A stretch of DNA of 46,348 bases from Halorubrum salipaludis (GTDB lineage: Archaea; Halobacteriota; Halobacteria; Halobacteriales; Haloferacaceae). Under the pieces are notes generated by a model. It did not search any database. It was given only the letters and a program-made list of their open reading frames with translations, and was not told the DNA's origin. Position 1 is the first letter of the stretch; every line of letters starts with the position of its first letter. The position numbers were made by a program, and so were the translations under genes. Of this stretch, positions 32,031 through 41,003 are shown in pieces. The stretch is taken from the NCBI RefSeq assembly GCF_002286985.1, contig NZ_NSKC01000013.1, positions 1 to 46,348 on the forward strand, in the 5' to 3' direction.

Positions 32031-34529
32031 ATGATGACCATCGCGGATTTACTCACTCCTCGGGATGAAGTTATTGACGGTCAGTTCCAAGGAGTCCTAC
32101 AGGCTCACAAGGTAGGTTCCGATCAGGATCGACTGGAGAACGATGCTGATCGGTTGCTCTCCATGACTTATCCCTCGAATGCCCTCCAGACGGCTTTCGA
32201 TCACGTGGACAACAAACTCCAGGGCCGGGATAACCAAGGGGGCCTCACGCTCTCTGGCCCGTATGGTGCTGGGAAGTCTCACGGGCTCCTTGTACTCTAT
32301 CATCTGTTCAATCGACCGACCGTCGCTCAGAAATGGATCGAAGAATGGGATGTCTCGTTAAATCTCCCCGAGAGCTCGAAGGCGACAATTCACTCGACCA
32401 GTGAGACTGACGCGGATCTTATTTGGGAACCAATCTTCGAGGACTTGGGTCGCGAGGATATCTTGGATGACATCAAGCGATATCCGACCACGGAACATCT
32501 CGAACAATTGACCGAGGAGGAACCTGTCGCAATCTTCTTCGACGAGATCGAGACATGGTGGGAATCGTTTGACAAGAGTGAAAACGAGGAACTCCTCGAA
32601 CGGAACGAGTTCTTCCTTCAGCATCTGTTCGAGGTAGCGAACGACCCACAGGAGGATCTATTCGCTTTTGCTACCCTCCTCGACAAGAGTCAAGACATCA
32701 AGCGGATCGTCAACCGAACCAATCCCTACGCCGTCGACATGAACGACACGGGCGACCGTGAACAGATCATCCTTCATCGGCTCTTCGAGACGCGCCAAGA
32801 TGACGTCGACGAGAAGGCAGTTCGGGACATCGTTAGCGAGTACGTCGATCACTACAACTATCCTATCGAGATTGACGAACCCAAGCGATACGAGAACCGC
32901 ATGGTCGAAACGTACCCGTTCCATCCCGAACTTCTCGATCTTCTCGACGATGTCTATGACGCAGGTCGGGAGCGACAGAGTGTCCGCGGTGTCATGAACG
33001 TCCTTGCTGATACAGTCCGCCGTAAGTACAACGAAACTGATCTCCTCATCACGTGTGACATTGAACCGAGCGCCTTCCGAGGGATCAACCAGACGCTATT
33101 CAACCGCTACGTCTCCGACAAGGACGCCGTCGACGACATCGACTTTGGCGAGGACCTACTTCGGACGATCTTCCTCTACACTATCGAGGAACGGGAACAA
33201 CGGGCGTCGGTGACCGAGTGCCTCCTCGGAACGTTTAAACCGCAAAAAACGACGGTTGACAAGCTCCACATGTCGTTGGAGGGACTTTACGGGGTTGCTC
33301 ACTATCTCGATCGTGACTCGCAGAAAGAGAACTACTACCTCACGGAAGATCCGAAACTCACGGCCCTGGTGACCCGTGAGCAGGAGCGAGTACTTGAAGA
33401 CGACCGTGGCAGTATCGAAGAGACGCTCGTTGACGTCGTCCGTAACGATGTCTGGAGTGACGATGTGTATGTCTACCCCGACGAGGATGTCCCCGACAGG
33501 AAAGAACTGACCACGGTGGTGATGCTCGATTATCTCTCTAACGGGGCGCTCCGCGGGAAGCTTGACGACTTCTTCGGGGGACGGACCTACCAGAACACAG
33601 TACTGTTTGTTACTCCCAAGAAAGAGATCCGCGACGATAGTGAGATCATCGGCAAGGCTGCTCGTGTTCTTGGAGCCGAAAACCTCCGCGGGAACGTCGA
33701 CGACGGTGGCGAACTTGCGTCGATCATCCGCGACGAGCGGCGAGAACTTCGGAACGAACTCGAAGACCGATTTGGGAAGTGGGTGAAGTGGAGCGAAGGA
33801 CCAAACGGTGACGGTATTCGGATGCGTCGGATCGACGTCACGGCAGATGTCGACGACGTGAAGGACAAGGTGGGTCGAGACAAGACCTACGTCGGGGAGA
33901 AGATCCGCGAGGAAGTCGCGGATGCTGAGAACGGCATCGCAATTGCGTCGATGCTCAACGACTTCAAGCAGTTCCGTCGGATGCCCATACTCCTCTCCGA
34001 CGAGGTGTTCTACTCGGCAGTCAGCCAGCTATACCGCGACGAAAAGGTCGTACTTGAAGGAGATCGAGCGAACTTCTATGTCCCTCAGAAGAGCGACGCG
34101 CTGCCTGATCTCACCGACGATCTGACGATCCATCATCCCGACAACCTCGATGACTCGATCTTCGAGGAAGAGCCTGAGCCAGAACCTAGTAGCGAAAACG
34201 AAGGTGAGGGTGAGAGCAGTAGTGAGAACAACGATACGACGGCTCTCACACAGAAACCCGAAACGAAAGCTGTCTCTTCTAAGCCCGACAGTACAGACTC
34301 TGTCACGGTCTCCACGGAGGTTATCAAACTCGAAGGAAACAATGCTCGTGTACTGCGGAGCATGGCAGACTCGCGGATAAATGGAGAGAAAGACGAAACG
34401 ACCCATATCGATCTGTCCTACGATGTTGACAACCTCTCGAAGGACGAGTTGGTCGAGTTCCTTGAACAGCTCCCGAGCGGGAAACACATTGACGCAACAT
34501 TGACTGTTGAGCGTGAAGATGAGAACTGA
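32031..34529 (+). CDS. DUF499-type large P-loop ATPase (PglY/BrxC-like role)
   Basis: This 832-aa protein has Walker A SGPYGAGKSH at residues 75-84 and Walker B PVAIFFDEIETWWESF at 165-180. A long helical body follows, then an acidic Ser/Glu-rich linker near 710-770 and a C-terminal domain that ends HIDATLTVEREDEN. The N-terminus (MMTIADLLTPRDEVIDGQFQ) and WEPIF/WW motifs fit the DUF499 family, whose members pair with DUF1156 methylases. By analogy to PglY/BrxC it is the ATPase of a defence complex. The stop lies 11 nt inside the PglZ gene, so translation is coupled. Confidence 0.85.
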   Translation: MMTIADLLTPRDEVIDGQFQGVLQAHKVGSDQDRLENDADRLLSMTYPSNALQTAFDHVDNKLQGRDNQGGLTLSGPYGAGKSHGLLVLYHLFNRPTVAQKWIEEWDVSLNLPESSKATIHSTSETDADLIWEPIFEDLGREDILDDIKRYPTTEHLEQLTEEEPVAIFFDEIETWWESFDKSENEELLERNEFFLQHLFEVANDPQEDLFAFATLLDKSQDIKRIVNRTNPYAVDMNDTGDREQIILHRLFETRQDDVDEKAVRDIVSEYVDHYNYPIEIDEPKRYENRMVETYPFHPELLDLLDDVYDAGRERQSVRGVMNVLADTVRRKYNETDLLITCDIEPSAFRGINQTLFNRYVSDKDAVDDIDFGEDLLRTIFLYTIEEREQRASVTECLLGTFKPQKTTVDKLHMSLEGLYGVAHYLDRDSQKENYYLTEDPKLTALVTREQERVLEDDRGSIEETLVDVVRNDVWSDDVYVYPDEDVPDRKELTTVVMLDYLSNGALRGKLDDFFGGRTYQNTVLFVTPKKEIRDDSEIIGKAARVLGAENLRGNVDDGGELASIIRDERRELRNELEDRFGKWVKWSEGPNGDGIRMRRIDVTADVDDVKDKVGRDKTYVGEKIREEVADAENGIAIASMLNDFKQFRRMPILLSDEVFYSAVSQLYRDEKVVLEGDRANFYVPQKSDALPDLTDDLTIHHPDNLDDSIFEEEPEPEPSSENEGEGESSSENNDTTALTQKPETKAVSSKPDSTDSVTVSTEVIKLEGNNARVLRSMADSRINGEKDETTHIDLSYDVDNLSKDELVEFLEQLPSGKHIDATLTVEREDEN

Positions 34530-35403
34530 ACTACTCACCCAACTGGTCGAGAATGACGATCCCGTGCCAGCAGTATGGGATACCCTCTGGGACATCTGGT
34601 ACCCCACTGGTGACGATGTCAGCGAGCACTACAGACGGGAGACTGAGAGCGTGAGCTACGAGCGTCTCCTGCTGGATGTCTATCAGGAGTTCTTCACCGA
34701 TGTCTTACCTCACAAGTGTGTCAACGAGGCGTCCCTCAACGTTCCCGAAGACGGGACGTTTGTTGTGATGGACGCGATGAGCGTCCGCGAGGCGTCGATG
34801 TTCGTCGACATGCTCCAAGAGGAAGGGTACGAACCTGAGACGGGATTTTCGTTTTCCTCCGTGCCGTCAGAGACGAAGTTCTACCGAGACCGCGTCAACT
34901 ACTCGGAACTCAAGAGGAACCACAAGACTGCGGATGTCAAGAGTCAAGACCCGACTCTCGACGGTGACGAGGAGATCATCTGGTGCCGCTACCCCGATGC
35001 ACTCCTCGAAAACATTCAGGAAGGGAAGACGAAGCTGTCCTCCATCGAGGAGATGTACGAGAAGACCGAGACGGCACTACGAGCGATCCTCGATCAACTC
35101 GATACCGACCGCATAGTCATCGGCTCGGACCACGGCTACGCGCGTCTCGACGCTGGGCACACTTTCCAGATCAGCGACGGCGAGAAGTCCGCTCTCCAAG
35201 AGACGTTCAGCGGACGGTTTGAGAGCGTCGGAGAAGTCGATGCGAGCCATCTTGTCGACGCGGGACTCGTCGTCGAGGCGGACGGCTACTATATGCCTAT
35301 CGGCAGATACACGTGGCCCGCCCGAGGCAAGTACAGTACGTTCCAACACGGGGGACTCAGTCTACTGGAGTGTATCACCCCCCGCATTGAGGTAACCCTC
35401 TAA
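34519..35403 (+). CDS. PglZ-domain protein
   Basis: This 294-aa protein has the alkaline-phosphatase-like PglZ features: VPEDGTFVVMDAMSVREASM (metal-binding Asp strand), DRIVIGSDHGYARLD (SDHG/Y) and a terminal STFQHGGLSLLECITPRI, which is the HGGxSxxExxxP box. It is small for PglZ (BREX PglZ are often 800 aa), so it keeps only the core. The ATG at 34519 is used; an upstream GTG at 34513 is possible. It sits between the ATPase and methylase genes, as pglZ does in BREX/Pgl loci, and shares their transcript. Confidence 0.82.
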   Translation: MRTELLTQLVENDDPVPAVWDTLWDIWYPTGDDVSEHYRRETESVSYERLLLDVYQEFFTDVLPHKCVNEASLNVPEDGTFVVMDAMSVREASMFVDMLQEEGYEPETGFSFSSVPSETKFYRDRVNYSELKRNHKTADVKSQDPTLDGDEEIIWCRYPDALLENIQEGKTKLSSIEEMYEKTETALRAILDQLDTDRIVIGSDHGYARLDAGHTFQISDGEKSALQETFSGRFESVGEVDASHLVDAGLVVEADGYYMPIGRYTWPARGKYSTFQHGGLSLLECITPRIEVTL

Positions 35404-35405
35404 CC

Positions 35406-38084
35406 ATGAGTCAGGATCAGAAACCACGTCGTCGACCTATCGAGATCTCGTTCCCCATCGACCAAGTGAATGAAATCGCGGAAAAAGAGGCTCACGCCAA
35501 ACGATACTACCGCCCTGTATACACCATGCACAAGTGGTGGGCACGACGACTGGGTTCGGTTTTCCGAACGATGTTACTCTACTCGCTCGCCGACGGAGAA
35601 ATGTCGGTCGATACCGATAGACAATCAACCATCGATGGACTCCCGGAAGTCGACTGGGAGAACCCTGACGCTCTCTGGGATTACTACCTCGAAGATATCG
35701 ACTTCGGAGATAAAACCGTGCTCGATCCCTTCATGGGTGGTGGAACGAGCATTGTCGAGTCGCTCCGTATGGGCTGTAACGCTATCGGGAGTGAACTGAA
35801 TCCTGTAGCATGGTTCGTCGTCAAGAAGGAAGTTGAGCCCGTTGATTTGGACGAACTGGATGCCGCATTTGAGGAGATAAAAGAGAGTGTCGGAGAGGAA
35901 ATACAGGAGTATTATCGTACGGAGTGCCCGCATTGCGAGGACCACCACGCTGACGTGATGTACTCGTTCTGGGCAAATGAGTTACCGTGTCGAAACTGCG
36001 GGGAAAGTGTCGCTCTGTTCAAAGACTATCGCCTGTCCAGCGCTCGTTCTTCAAAAGACGACCACAATAATGTTGTCTGCCCCGAGTGCTGGAATGTCTT
36101 TGAAGCCGATGATTATCGTACAGATACGACCTGTCCCGAGTGTTCTCACGGGTATGTTCCAAAGGAAGCGGGGAATGTCTCTCGGGGGAGCTACACTTGC
36201 CCCCATTGCGACGAGCATCCTGAAATGTCGATCATTGAAAGTATAGACCGATTCGGGAAAGCAGAACAGTCGCTCTATGCTGTTGAGTACTATTGCCCCA
36301 AAACAAGTGAGAAGGGCTATAAATCGGCTACTGACTTTGATCGTGAACTGTTTGGAGAGGCAGAAGCAGAGCTTGAGGAGAACCGTGACCGGCTACCTTT
36401 CCCTACCACAGAACGATATAGAGGAAGCTCTGATCGTGTGCGAAACCATGGATTTGAAACCTACGATCAGATGTTCAACGAACGTCAGTTACTCTGTCTC
36501 TCGAAGCTATTGGATGAGATTCGTAGTATCGAAGATCAAAATGTCAAAGAATTCCTCTTGCTTGCTTTTTCCAGTTCACTGGAGTTCAACAACATCCTAT
36601 GTGAGTACAATAGGTCTGCAAACAAGCTTGAGGGGATCTATAAGCGACATACCATAACTGCTCGGCATACCCCCGTTGAGAACAACATTTGGGGGACGGA
36701 ATACGGTCGTGGTACCTTCTCAGGCGAGTTTGATAAGATGCGGGCGGGTAAGGAATTCTGTATAAACCCGTACGAAAAGTACGTCGAAGATGGAGAGACA
36801 AAACAACGGGACGGCGTCGGGAAAATAGAAGGATACGTCACTGACGACCCCGATAAGATCGGGGAGCCCGTTGAGGGGAAGGAAGATGCAACCTACAATG
36901 TCCATCTCCGCTGCGGCACTTCCGAGTATATCCCGATAGACGACAACAGCGTTGACGCTGTCATCACAGATCCGCCGTACTTTGACAACGTGATGTATTC
37001 GGAGACGGCGGACTTCTATTACGTCTGGCTGAAGCAAGTGCTTGAAGACGAGTATGACCACTTTAGTGCTGAACTCACTCCGAAGGCCAGTGAAGTCGTA
37101 AGTGACCCTGCTGGTGAGGATAGTGTCGATACCTACCGCGATGAGGATCACTTCGTTACGGGGCTGACGAACGTCTTCGACCAAGCCAATCAGAAACTCA
37201 AAGACGAAGGCATCATGGCCTTCACCTTCCACCACAAGGAGACCGAAGGGTGGAGTACGGTCTTGAAGTCTGTTCTCGAAGCGGGGTTCTACGTTACTTC
37301 GCTGTACCCTATCCGGGGAGAGATGCGAGGGTCCACACACATCCACGACAAGGCCAACATCGAGTACGACATGATCGTCGTCTGTCGCAGTCGTGAGGAA
37401 GATCCAGAGACCGTCAGTTGGCGATCTCTTGAAGACGAGATTTACTTCCGAGCGCAGGAGGAGATCGACCGGCTTGAAGAGAGCGGCTCCCGGCTCACGC
37501 AGGGAGACATCTTCGCAGTCACGATGGGCAAGTGTCTCGAAGTGTACTCGCGTCACTTCCCGAACGTCACCCACGAAGACGAACAGATGTCCGTCAACGA
37601 CGCCGTGGGGACGATCCGCGACATCGTCGATGAGCAGCTAATGGAGGAACGGGTCCAGACCATGGGTGACGAGATGGACACCCTCAGCGCCATCTACCTT
37701 ACTTACGTGCTCGGACGTGGCGGGACGGTCTCCTACAACGCACTGAACAAAGATCTCCGTCAGCGGGGTGTCGATGTCGCGGAACTCGTCAACGAACGGC
37801 TACTGGAACAGGAGGGTGACAGCCTGAACGTTCGTGGCCCACTTGATCGCGCCGAGGATCTTGAGCACAAAAAGAATCACCTCGCAGTAGACAAGGCACA
37901 CTACCTCCGATATCTCTATGAGACAGATCAGTTAGCTCAGAAGTTCGGGAAGTGGACCGATGAAGGGGCTATTGCCGCTCTCCGCCGGCTCGCGGAGGTC
38001 GAGAACGACGACGAGTATGTCGACATCGCGGAGTACGTTGAGGATCGAACAGACACCCAGCTGGATCTGGAGGACTTCTCATAA
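35406..38084 (+). CDS. DUF1156-type adenine-specific DNA methyltransferase with zinc ribbons
   Basis: This 892-aa protein has the DUF1156 N-terminus (IEISFPIDQVNEIAEKEAHA, then MHKWWARRLGSVFR), SAM-binding LDPFMGGGTSIVES at 106-119, catalytic TDPPYFDNVMYSE at 521-533 and AFTFHHKETEGW. Between 174 and 270 lie four Cys-pair ribbons (CPHC/CRNC, CPECW/CPEC, CPHCDEH). It follows the PglZ stop by 2 nt. In this family, methylation marks host DNA for defence against phage. No nuclease or helicase follows immediately. A change in codon style, with more AT-rich sequence between 35850 and 36900, covers the ribbon region. Confidence 0.92.
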   Translation: MSQDQKPRRRPIEISFPIDQVNEIAEKEAHAKRYYRPVYTMHKWWARRLGSVFRTMLLYSLADGEMSVDTDRQSTIDGLPEVDWENPDALWDYYLEDIDFGDKTVLDPFMGGGTSIVESLRMGCNAIGSELNPVAWFVVKKEVEPVDLDELDAAFEEIKESVGEEIQEYYRTECPHCEDHHADVMYSFWANELPCRNCGESVALFKDYRLSSARSSKDDHNNVVCPECWNVFEADDYRTDTTCPECSHGYVPKEAGNVSRGSYTCPHCDEHPEMSIIESIDRFGKAEQSLYAVEYYCPKTSEKGYKSATDFDRELFGEAEAELEENRDRLPFPTTERYRGSSDRVRNHGFETYDQMFNERQLLCLSKLLDEIRSIEDQNVKEFLLLAFSSSLEFNNILCEYNRSANKLEGIYKRHTITARHTPVENNIWGTEYGRGTFSGEFDKMRAGKEFCINPYEKYVEDGETKQRDGVGKIEGYVTDDPDKIGEPVEGKEDATYNVHLRCGTSEYIPIDDNSVDAVITDPPYFDNVMYSETADFYYVWLKQVLEDEYDHFSAELTPKASEVVSDPAGEDSVDTYRDEDHFVTGLTNVFDQANQKLKDEGIMAFTFHHKETEGWSTVLKSVLEAGFYVTSLYPIRGEMRGSTHIHDKANIEYDMIVVCRSREEDPETVSWRSLEDEIYFRAQEEIDRLEESGSRLTQGDIFAVTMGKCLEVYSRHFPNVTHEDEQMSVNDAVGTIRDIVDEQLMEERVQTMGDEMDTLSAIYLTYVLGRGGTVSYNALNKDLRQRGVDVAELVNERLLEQEGDSLNVRGPLDRAEDLEHKKNHLAVDKAHYLRYLYETDQLAQKFGKWTDEGAIAALRRLAEVENDDEYVDIAEYVEDRTDTQLDLEDFS

Positions 38085-38154
38085 CGATGCGGATGCGGAT
38101 CCCTATGTGTGCTGATGTTTATATAGGAAGGCGTCACCAGTATGACGTAAGCGA

Positions 38155-38550
38155 ATGAGCATGGACCTCGGCTTCCACGTACACTCGGAGGAGGCAGTCG
38201 AACGACATGGAACGTTCGACGATGAGATGAGCGTCATCGAGTTCCTCCGGCGCGTCACCCGGATGAACAGTCTTCCGTATGACGTTACGGTCTATGGTCT
38301 TGAAGACTTCATTTGTGGTGCCAATAGCCCACGTGATGCGTGCGAGTACATCCACAACGTGCTCCGTGACCACGCCAATTTCTTACTGACGGAAAACCCC
38401 CGAGTCCAATTTGTGGTCGATGATCTCGAATACTGGGATGAACCTGTATTTCGCGACGGAAATGACGAAATTCCGTTGCGGGACATCTTCCACGGAATTG
38501 AGCAGGAAGGATCAGGCTGGTACTACAGTAACATCAACGTTCAGTCGTAG
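38155..38550 (+). CDS. Small hypothetical protein following the methylase
   Basis: This 131-aa protein reads MSMDLGFHVHSEEAVERHGT, FLRRVTRMNSLPYDVTVYGL, DFICGANSPRDACEYIHNVL RDHANFLL and ends GSGWYYSNINVQS. TTTATATAG at 38118-38126 is about 30 nt before the ATG, so it has its own promoter although it lies just 70 nt after the methylase. No known domain. It may be a small accessory or regulator of the island. Confidence 0.65.
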   Translation: MSMDLGFHVHSEEAVERHGTFDDEMSVIEFLRRVTRMNSLPYDVTVYGLEDFICGANSPRDACEYIHNVLRDHANFLLTENPRVQFVVDDLEYWDEPVFRDGNDEIPLRDIFHGIEQEGSGWYYSNINVQS

Positions 38551-38938
38551 TCGTATCCGACCACAATTACGTCAGGGAAAGTCCAACAGACCTGATCGAC
38601 AAACGCTAGCTGGCGACTAAGTCTGCGCCGCTGGATCAGTTCTGGCCGTCGGCGAGGCGGGCGGCTTTGCGAACTTCTGCGAGACAGCGACGAAGACGAA
38701 CTCGCTCGTCGACCGGATGAAGAGATCGAGTTGCCCGATGTCAACGACGTGGTCGACGACCTAGGGAACTACCTTCGGACGGTCGAGCGCGCTGAGGAGC
38801 TCGATGAGAAGATCGAGAAAATCGACGACCTGATCGGCGAGATCGTCTACGAGTTGTACGGGCTCACTGACGAGGAGATCGAAATAAAGGAAGAAGCGGC
38901 TCTGTTGAAATCCTTCGACGCTGATATATCCCAAGCCG

Positions 38939-39070
38939 CGTGCTGAATATAGAGGCTGTAGTCAGCACGGGAACTACGTTATTTTCTCCACATAGATCCT
39001 GAACCAACCGAGAGAATGTGCCTGCTTATTGAACTCGGTCATAGAGTATCTGCTCGTTTTGGGATTTTAT
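38939..39070 (-). pseudogene. Gene fragment matching 21270-21463
   Basis: The minus strand encodes SRLVQDLCGENNVVPVLTTA S with no start. It is the second copy of the core seen at 21290-21360; GTAGTCAGC...GGGAACT...CGTTATTTTCTCC is common to both. It lies just inside the left terminal repeat. Confidence 0.5.
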
Positions 39071-39113
39071 TTCACCCCAAAGCACTTGTTCTCAGTCAAG
39101 TCATTCTGAACCA

Positions 39114-39575
39114 ATGAAAAGTGATCCGTCAATATATATGGACTCGCGGTTAGAATCGCTCCTTCTGGGGAAGTCGTCGAACCTATCGCTCCGGTATCTC
39201 GGGTACTCCGTCATTCTCATGGCCTTGTTCTTCGGTCAACTCTATCTTGTTGGAAATTCTGAGATGGGGAACTCATCTGGTTTGCTTATGAGTCCACTTG
39301 GAGTTACAGTGTCAGCGATTATTCTGGCAGGGATACACACATATCGCAACGATGGAATACTGCTGAGTATCGCCATCGCTGTGATCATCATGAGCGGCTC
39401 TACTCTGTATGGTGTCATCTCGCTTAATCACCCCCAACCTGACTATGGACTGTTAACCGGTGTGGGGACAGCAATACTGTATGGTGTACCAATAGGGGTT
39501 ACAACATCTACTATTGCGTATGTGTTACGTCGGTATGTCCCGGGCCGATCTTCAGTAGCATCTACGGAAAAATAG
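39114..39575 (+). CDS. Four-helix membrane protein, transposon passenger
   Basis: This 153-aa protein has four predicted membrane helices: YSVILMALFFGQLYLVGN, LGVTVSAIILAGIHTY, ILLSIAIAVIIMSGSTLYGV and VGTAILYGVPIGVTTSTIAY. The N-terminus (MKSDPSIYMDSRLESLLLGK) is polar and the C-terminus ends in basic residues. No catalytic or transport motif is visible. It resembles small uncharacterised haloarchaeal membrane proteins. It lies between two left-end copies of the element and has travelled with it. Confidence 0.65.
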   Translation: MKSDPSIYMDSRLESLLLGKSSNLSLRYLGYSVILMALFFGQLYLVGNSEMGNSSGLLMSPLGVTVSAIILAGIHTYRNDGILLSIAIAVIIMSGSTLYGVISLNHPQPDYGLLTGVGTAILYGVPIGVTTSTIAYVLRRYVPGRSSVASTEK

Positions 39576-39598
39576 GGCACTGCAGATTTGTCGAAATC

Positions 39599-40548
39599 GG
39601 CTCTGTTGAAGCCCTATTATTCAGACATATTTTCGCCAGAAACAGCCCGTCGGTGAGAACTGTGTATTGACCGCTCAGAGTGATCGGTCTACATTATGAA
39701 TGAGGCAGGCGATCGTGAGTTCACGGAACTGTTTCCACCAGCGTCGTGAGCGAACAAACGCACCGTACTTCCGCTTGAGGGTTGAGTTGACAGTCTCGGA
39801 TTGACTCCGCTGGCCGTAGAAATCAGCGTCTAAGCCCGCGTTCCATGCCTTGTGGAGTGGCGTGAACTCACGATGCTTGATCAATGGACGAACCTCATGT
39901 TGACGGGCAAGTCGTCTGATTTTCTGGTCGTCGTACCCTTTGTCACCGAGTAGAATGTCAATATTCTCGGGGTTGCGCTTGATCAACGACGGAGCAATCT
40001 GACTATCGTGTTTTCAAGTCGTCGTCACGTGTAAATCAAGAATCGCATTTATTTTCTCATCGACCAGCAACGTCACCTTGAGCTGCTGAATCGTGAGTTC
40101 GGTGCGTTTCGTGTAGTGTTTCGAAGCGTGACTGCGGTCAAACCCTGACGCATCAACACCAACGACACCGCTCGTCGGAAGTAGCGTCGCTGAGAGAGTC
40201 AACATCGCACGCCATACAGCCATATCAAGTCGATTGAACGCTTTACAGAGCGTTGATGGCGTGGGAAGTTCGGCTAATCCAAGAACTCGACGAATGCGGG
40301 GCATCTCGATTAATTCATCAAGTAGACCACGATAGGTCGTGTTTTTCCGAACTTTGAGACACAGCAAAACAACGTGTTGCGGAAGTGTATAGCGGTGTTT
40401 AGAGAATTTCGAGGAATACTGGGAGACAGCTCGCCGTGCCAGATGGATCGCCTTCTCAGTAAACCGGAGAATCTGCGACTTCGGGAGGGCCTTCATCTCA
40501 TCGAATTACACGGCGAACATGTAACTCTCTGAGGATTTCAACAGAGCC
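39599..40548. mobile_element. IS5-family insertion sequence (950 bp) nested in the cargo element
   Basis: The inner left end GGCTCTGTTGAAGCCCTATT at 39599 resembles the left end of the Ymh-carrying element for about 50 bp. It shares the right end at 40548 with the larger element. Flanks of this smaller unit are not duplicated (TCGAAATC against GAAGAAGC), so the larger unit is the one that last transposed. Confidence 0.8.
39675..40496 (-). pseudogene. IS5-family transposase with internal stop
   Basis: The frame reads from ATG at 40496 through LPQHVVLLCLKVRKNTTYRG, TPSTLCKAFNRLD and VVGVDASGFDRSHASKHYTK to an in-frame TGA at 40014-40016. It continues unbroken in the same frame: LLGDKGYDDQKIRRLARQHE, RSQSETVNSTLKRKYGAF and a stop at 39675. 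The three acidic residues of the DDE triad are GVDASG, LLGDKG and SETVNS. The one nonsense codon, 160 codons in, probably inactivates this copy; readthrough cannot be excluded. Total 273 codons, normal for haloarchaeal IS5 (ISH1-like) transposases. Confidence 0.88.
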
Positions 40549-40673
40549 GAAGAAGCAGCTATCGAGTAGCATCTGTGGTCCTGATTATTGCGCTAATCCC
40601 CGCCACTCGATATCATATCAGACCCGCAACGGCCATTTTTCGGTTCGTTCACACGACGTCGGTTATCAATACA

Positions 40674-40716
40674 TTATGTAACATACGGATAATACCGGAA
40701 ATCAGGAGTTACATAA
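40674..40716. repeat. 9-bp inverted repeat like that at 338-391
   Basis: TTATGTAAC at 40674-40682 and GTTACATAA at 40708-40716 form a perfect pair. The same core with similar spacing occurs at 343-388. No gene starts in the expected place here. The 40570-41003 gap otherwise contains a weak GGCTATGCTGAATA at 40870 and the upstream region of the glycosyltransferase. Confidence 0.55.
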
Positions 40717-41003
40717 GGAATTACGAGGGTGTTGAGCGGCTACTATAGCCACCCGATCTCGGCGGGTGATCCGCTGTCTTGCTCTCTATCAATACCTCTA
40801 GAGCACTCGTCACAGTCGCCATCGATCATAGAGTCTCTGTTAAAACCTCAGATGCTGATAGTTTGGAGAGGCTATGCTGAATACACAGCGCGAATCGGCC
40901 ATAAACTGGTTAGGTGAACTAGCCCACGGTAGTAGCAGTCCATTGTGGGATAGTAACGGAGTAATTACCACGCGCTTAATAGATTCTGTCGTAATCACGT
41001 AAT

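Larger units (their letters stand above)
38898..40548. mobile_element. IS5-like cargo transposon with passenger gene (1651 bp)
   Basis: The left end GGCTCTGTTGAAATCC starts at 38898 and the right end GGATTTCAACAGAGCC finishes at 40548. The flanks are exact 8-bp duplications GAAGAAGC (38890-38897 and 40549-40556), and removing it restores the interrupted gene. Inside are a copy of the 21.3-kb gene fragment, the membrane-protein gene at 39114 and an IS copy that has its own left end at 39599. The whole unit moved as one. Confidence 0.88.
38596..40569 (+). pseudogene. C-terminal remnant of a PglX/type IIG-like methylase, split by a transposon
   Basis: The frame from about 38596 ends KIEKIDDLIGEIVYELYGLT DEEIEIKEE at 38897, where the 1651-bp element sits. 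Removing the element and one GAAGAAGC copy restores ...EIKEEAAIE and a TAG at 40567-40569. The ID-LIGEIVYELYGLTDEEIE ending is typical of Eco57I/PglX-type restriction-methylases. The earlier part switches frame (FANFCETATKTNSLVDRM is in the +1 frame near 38655), so the gene had decayed before or apart from the insertion. The catalytic part is absent. Confidence 0.7.
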
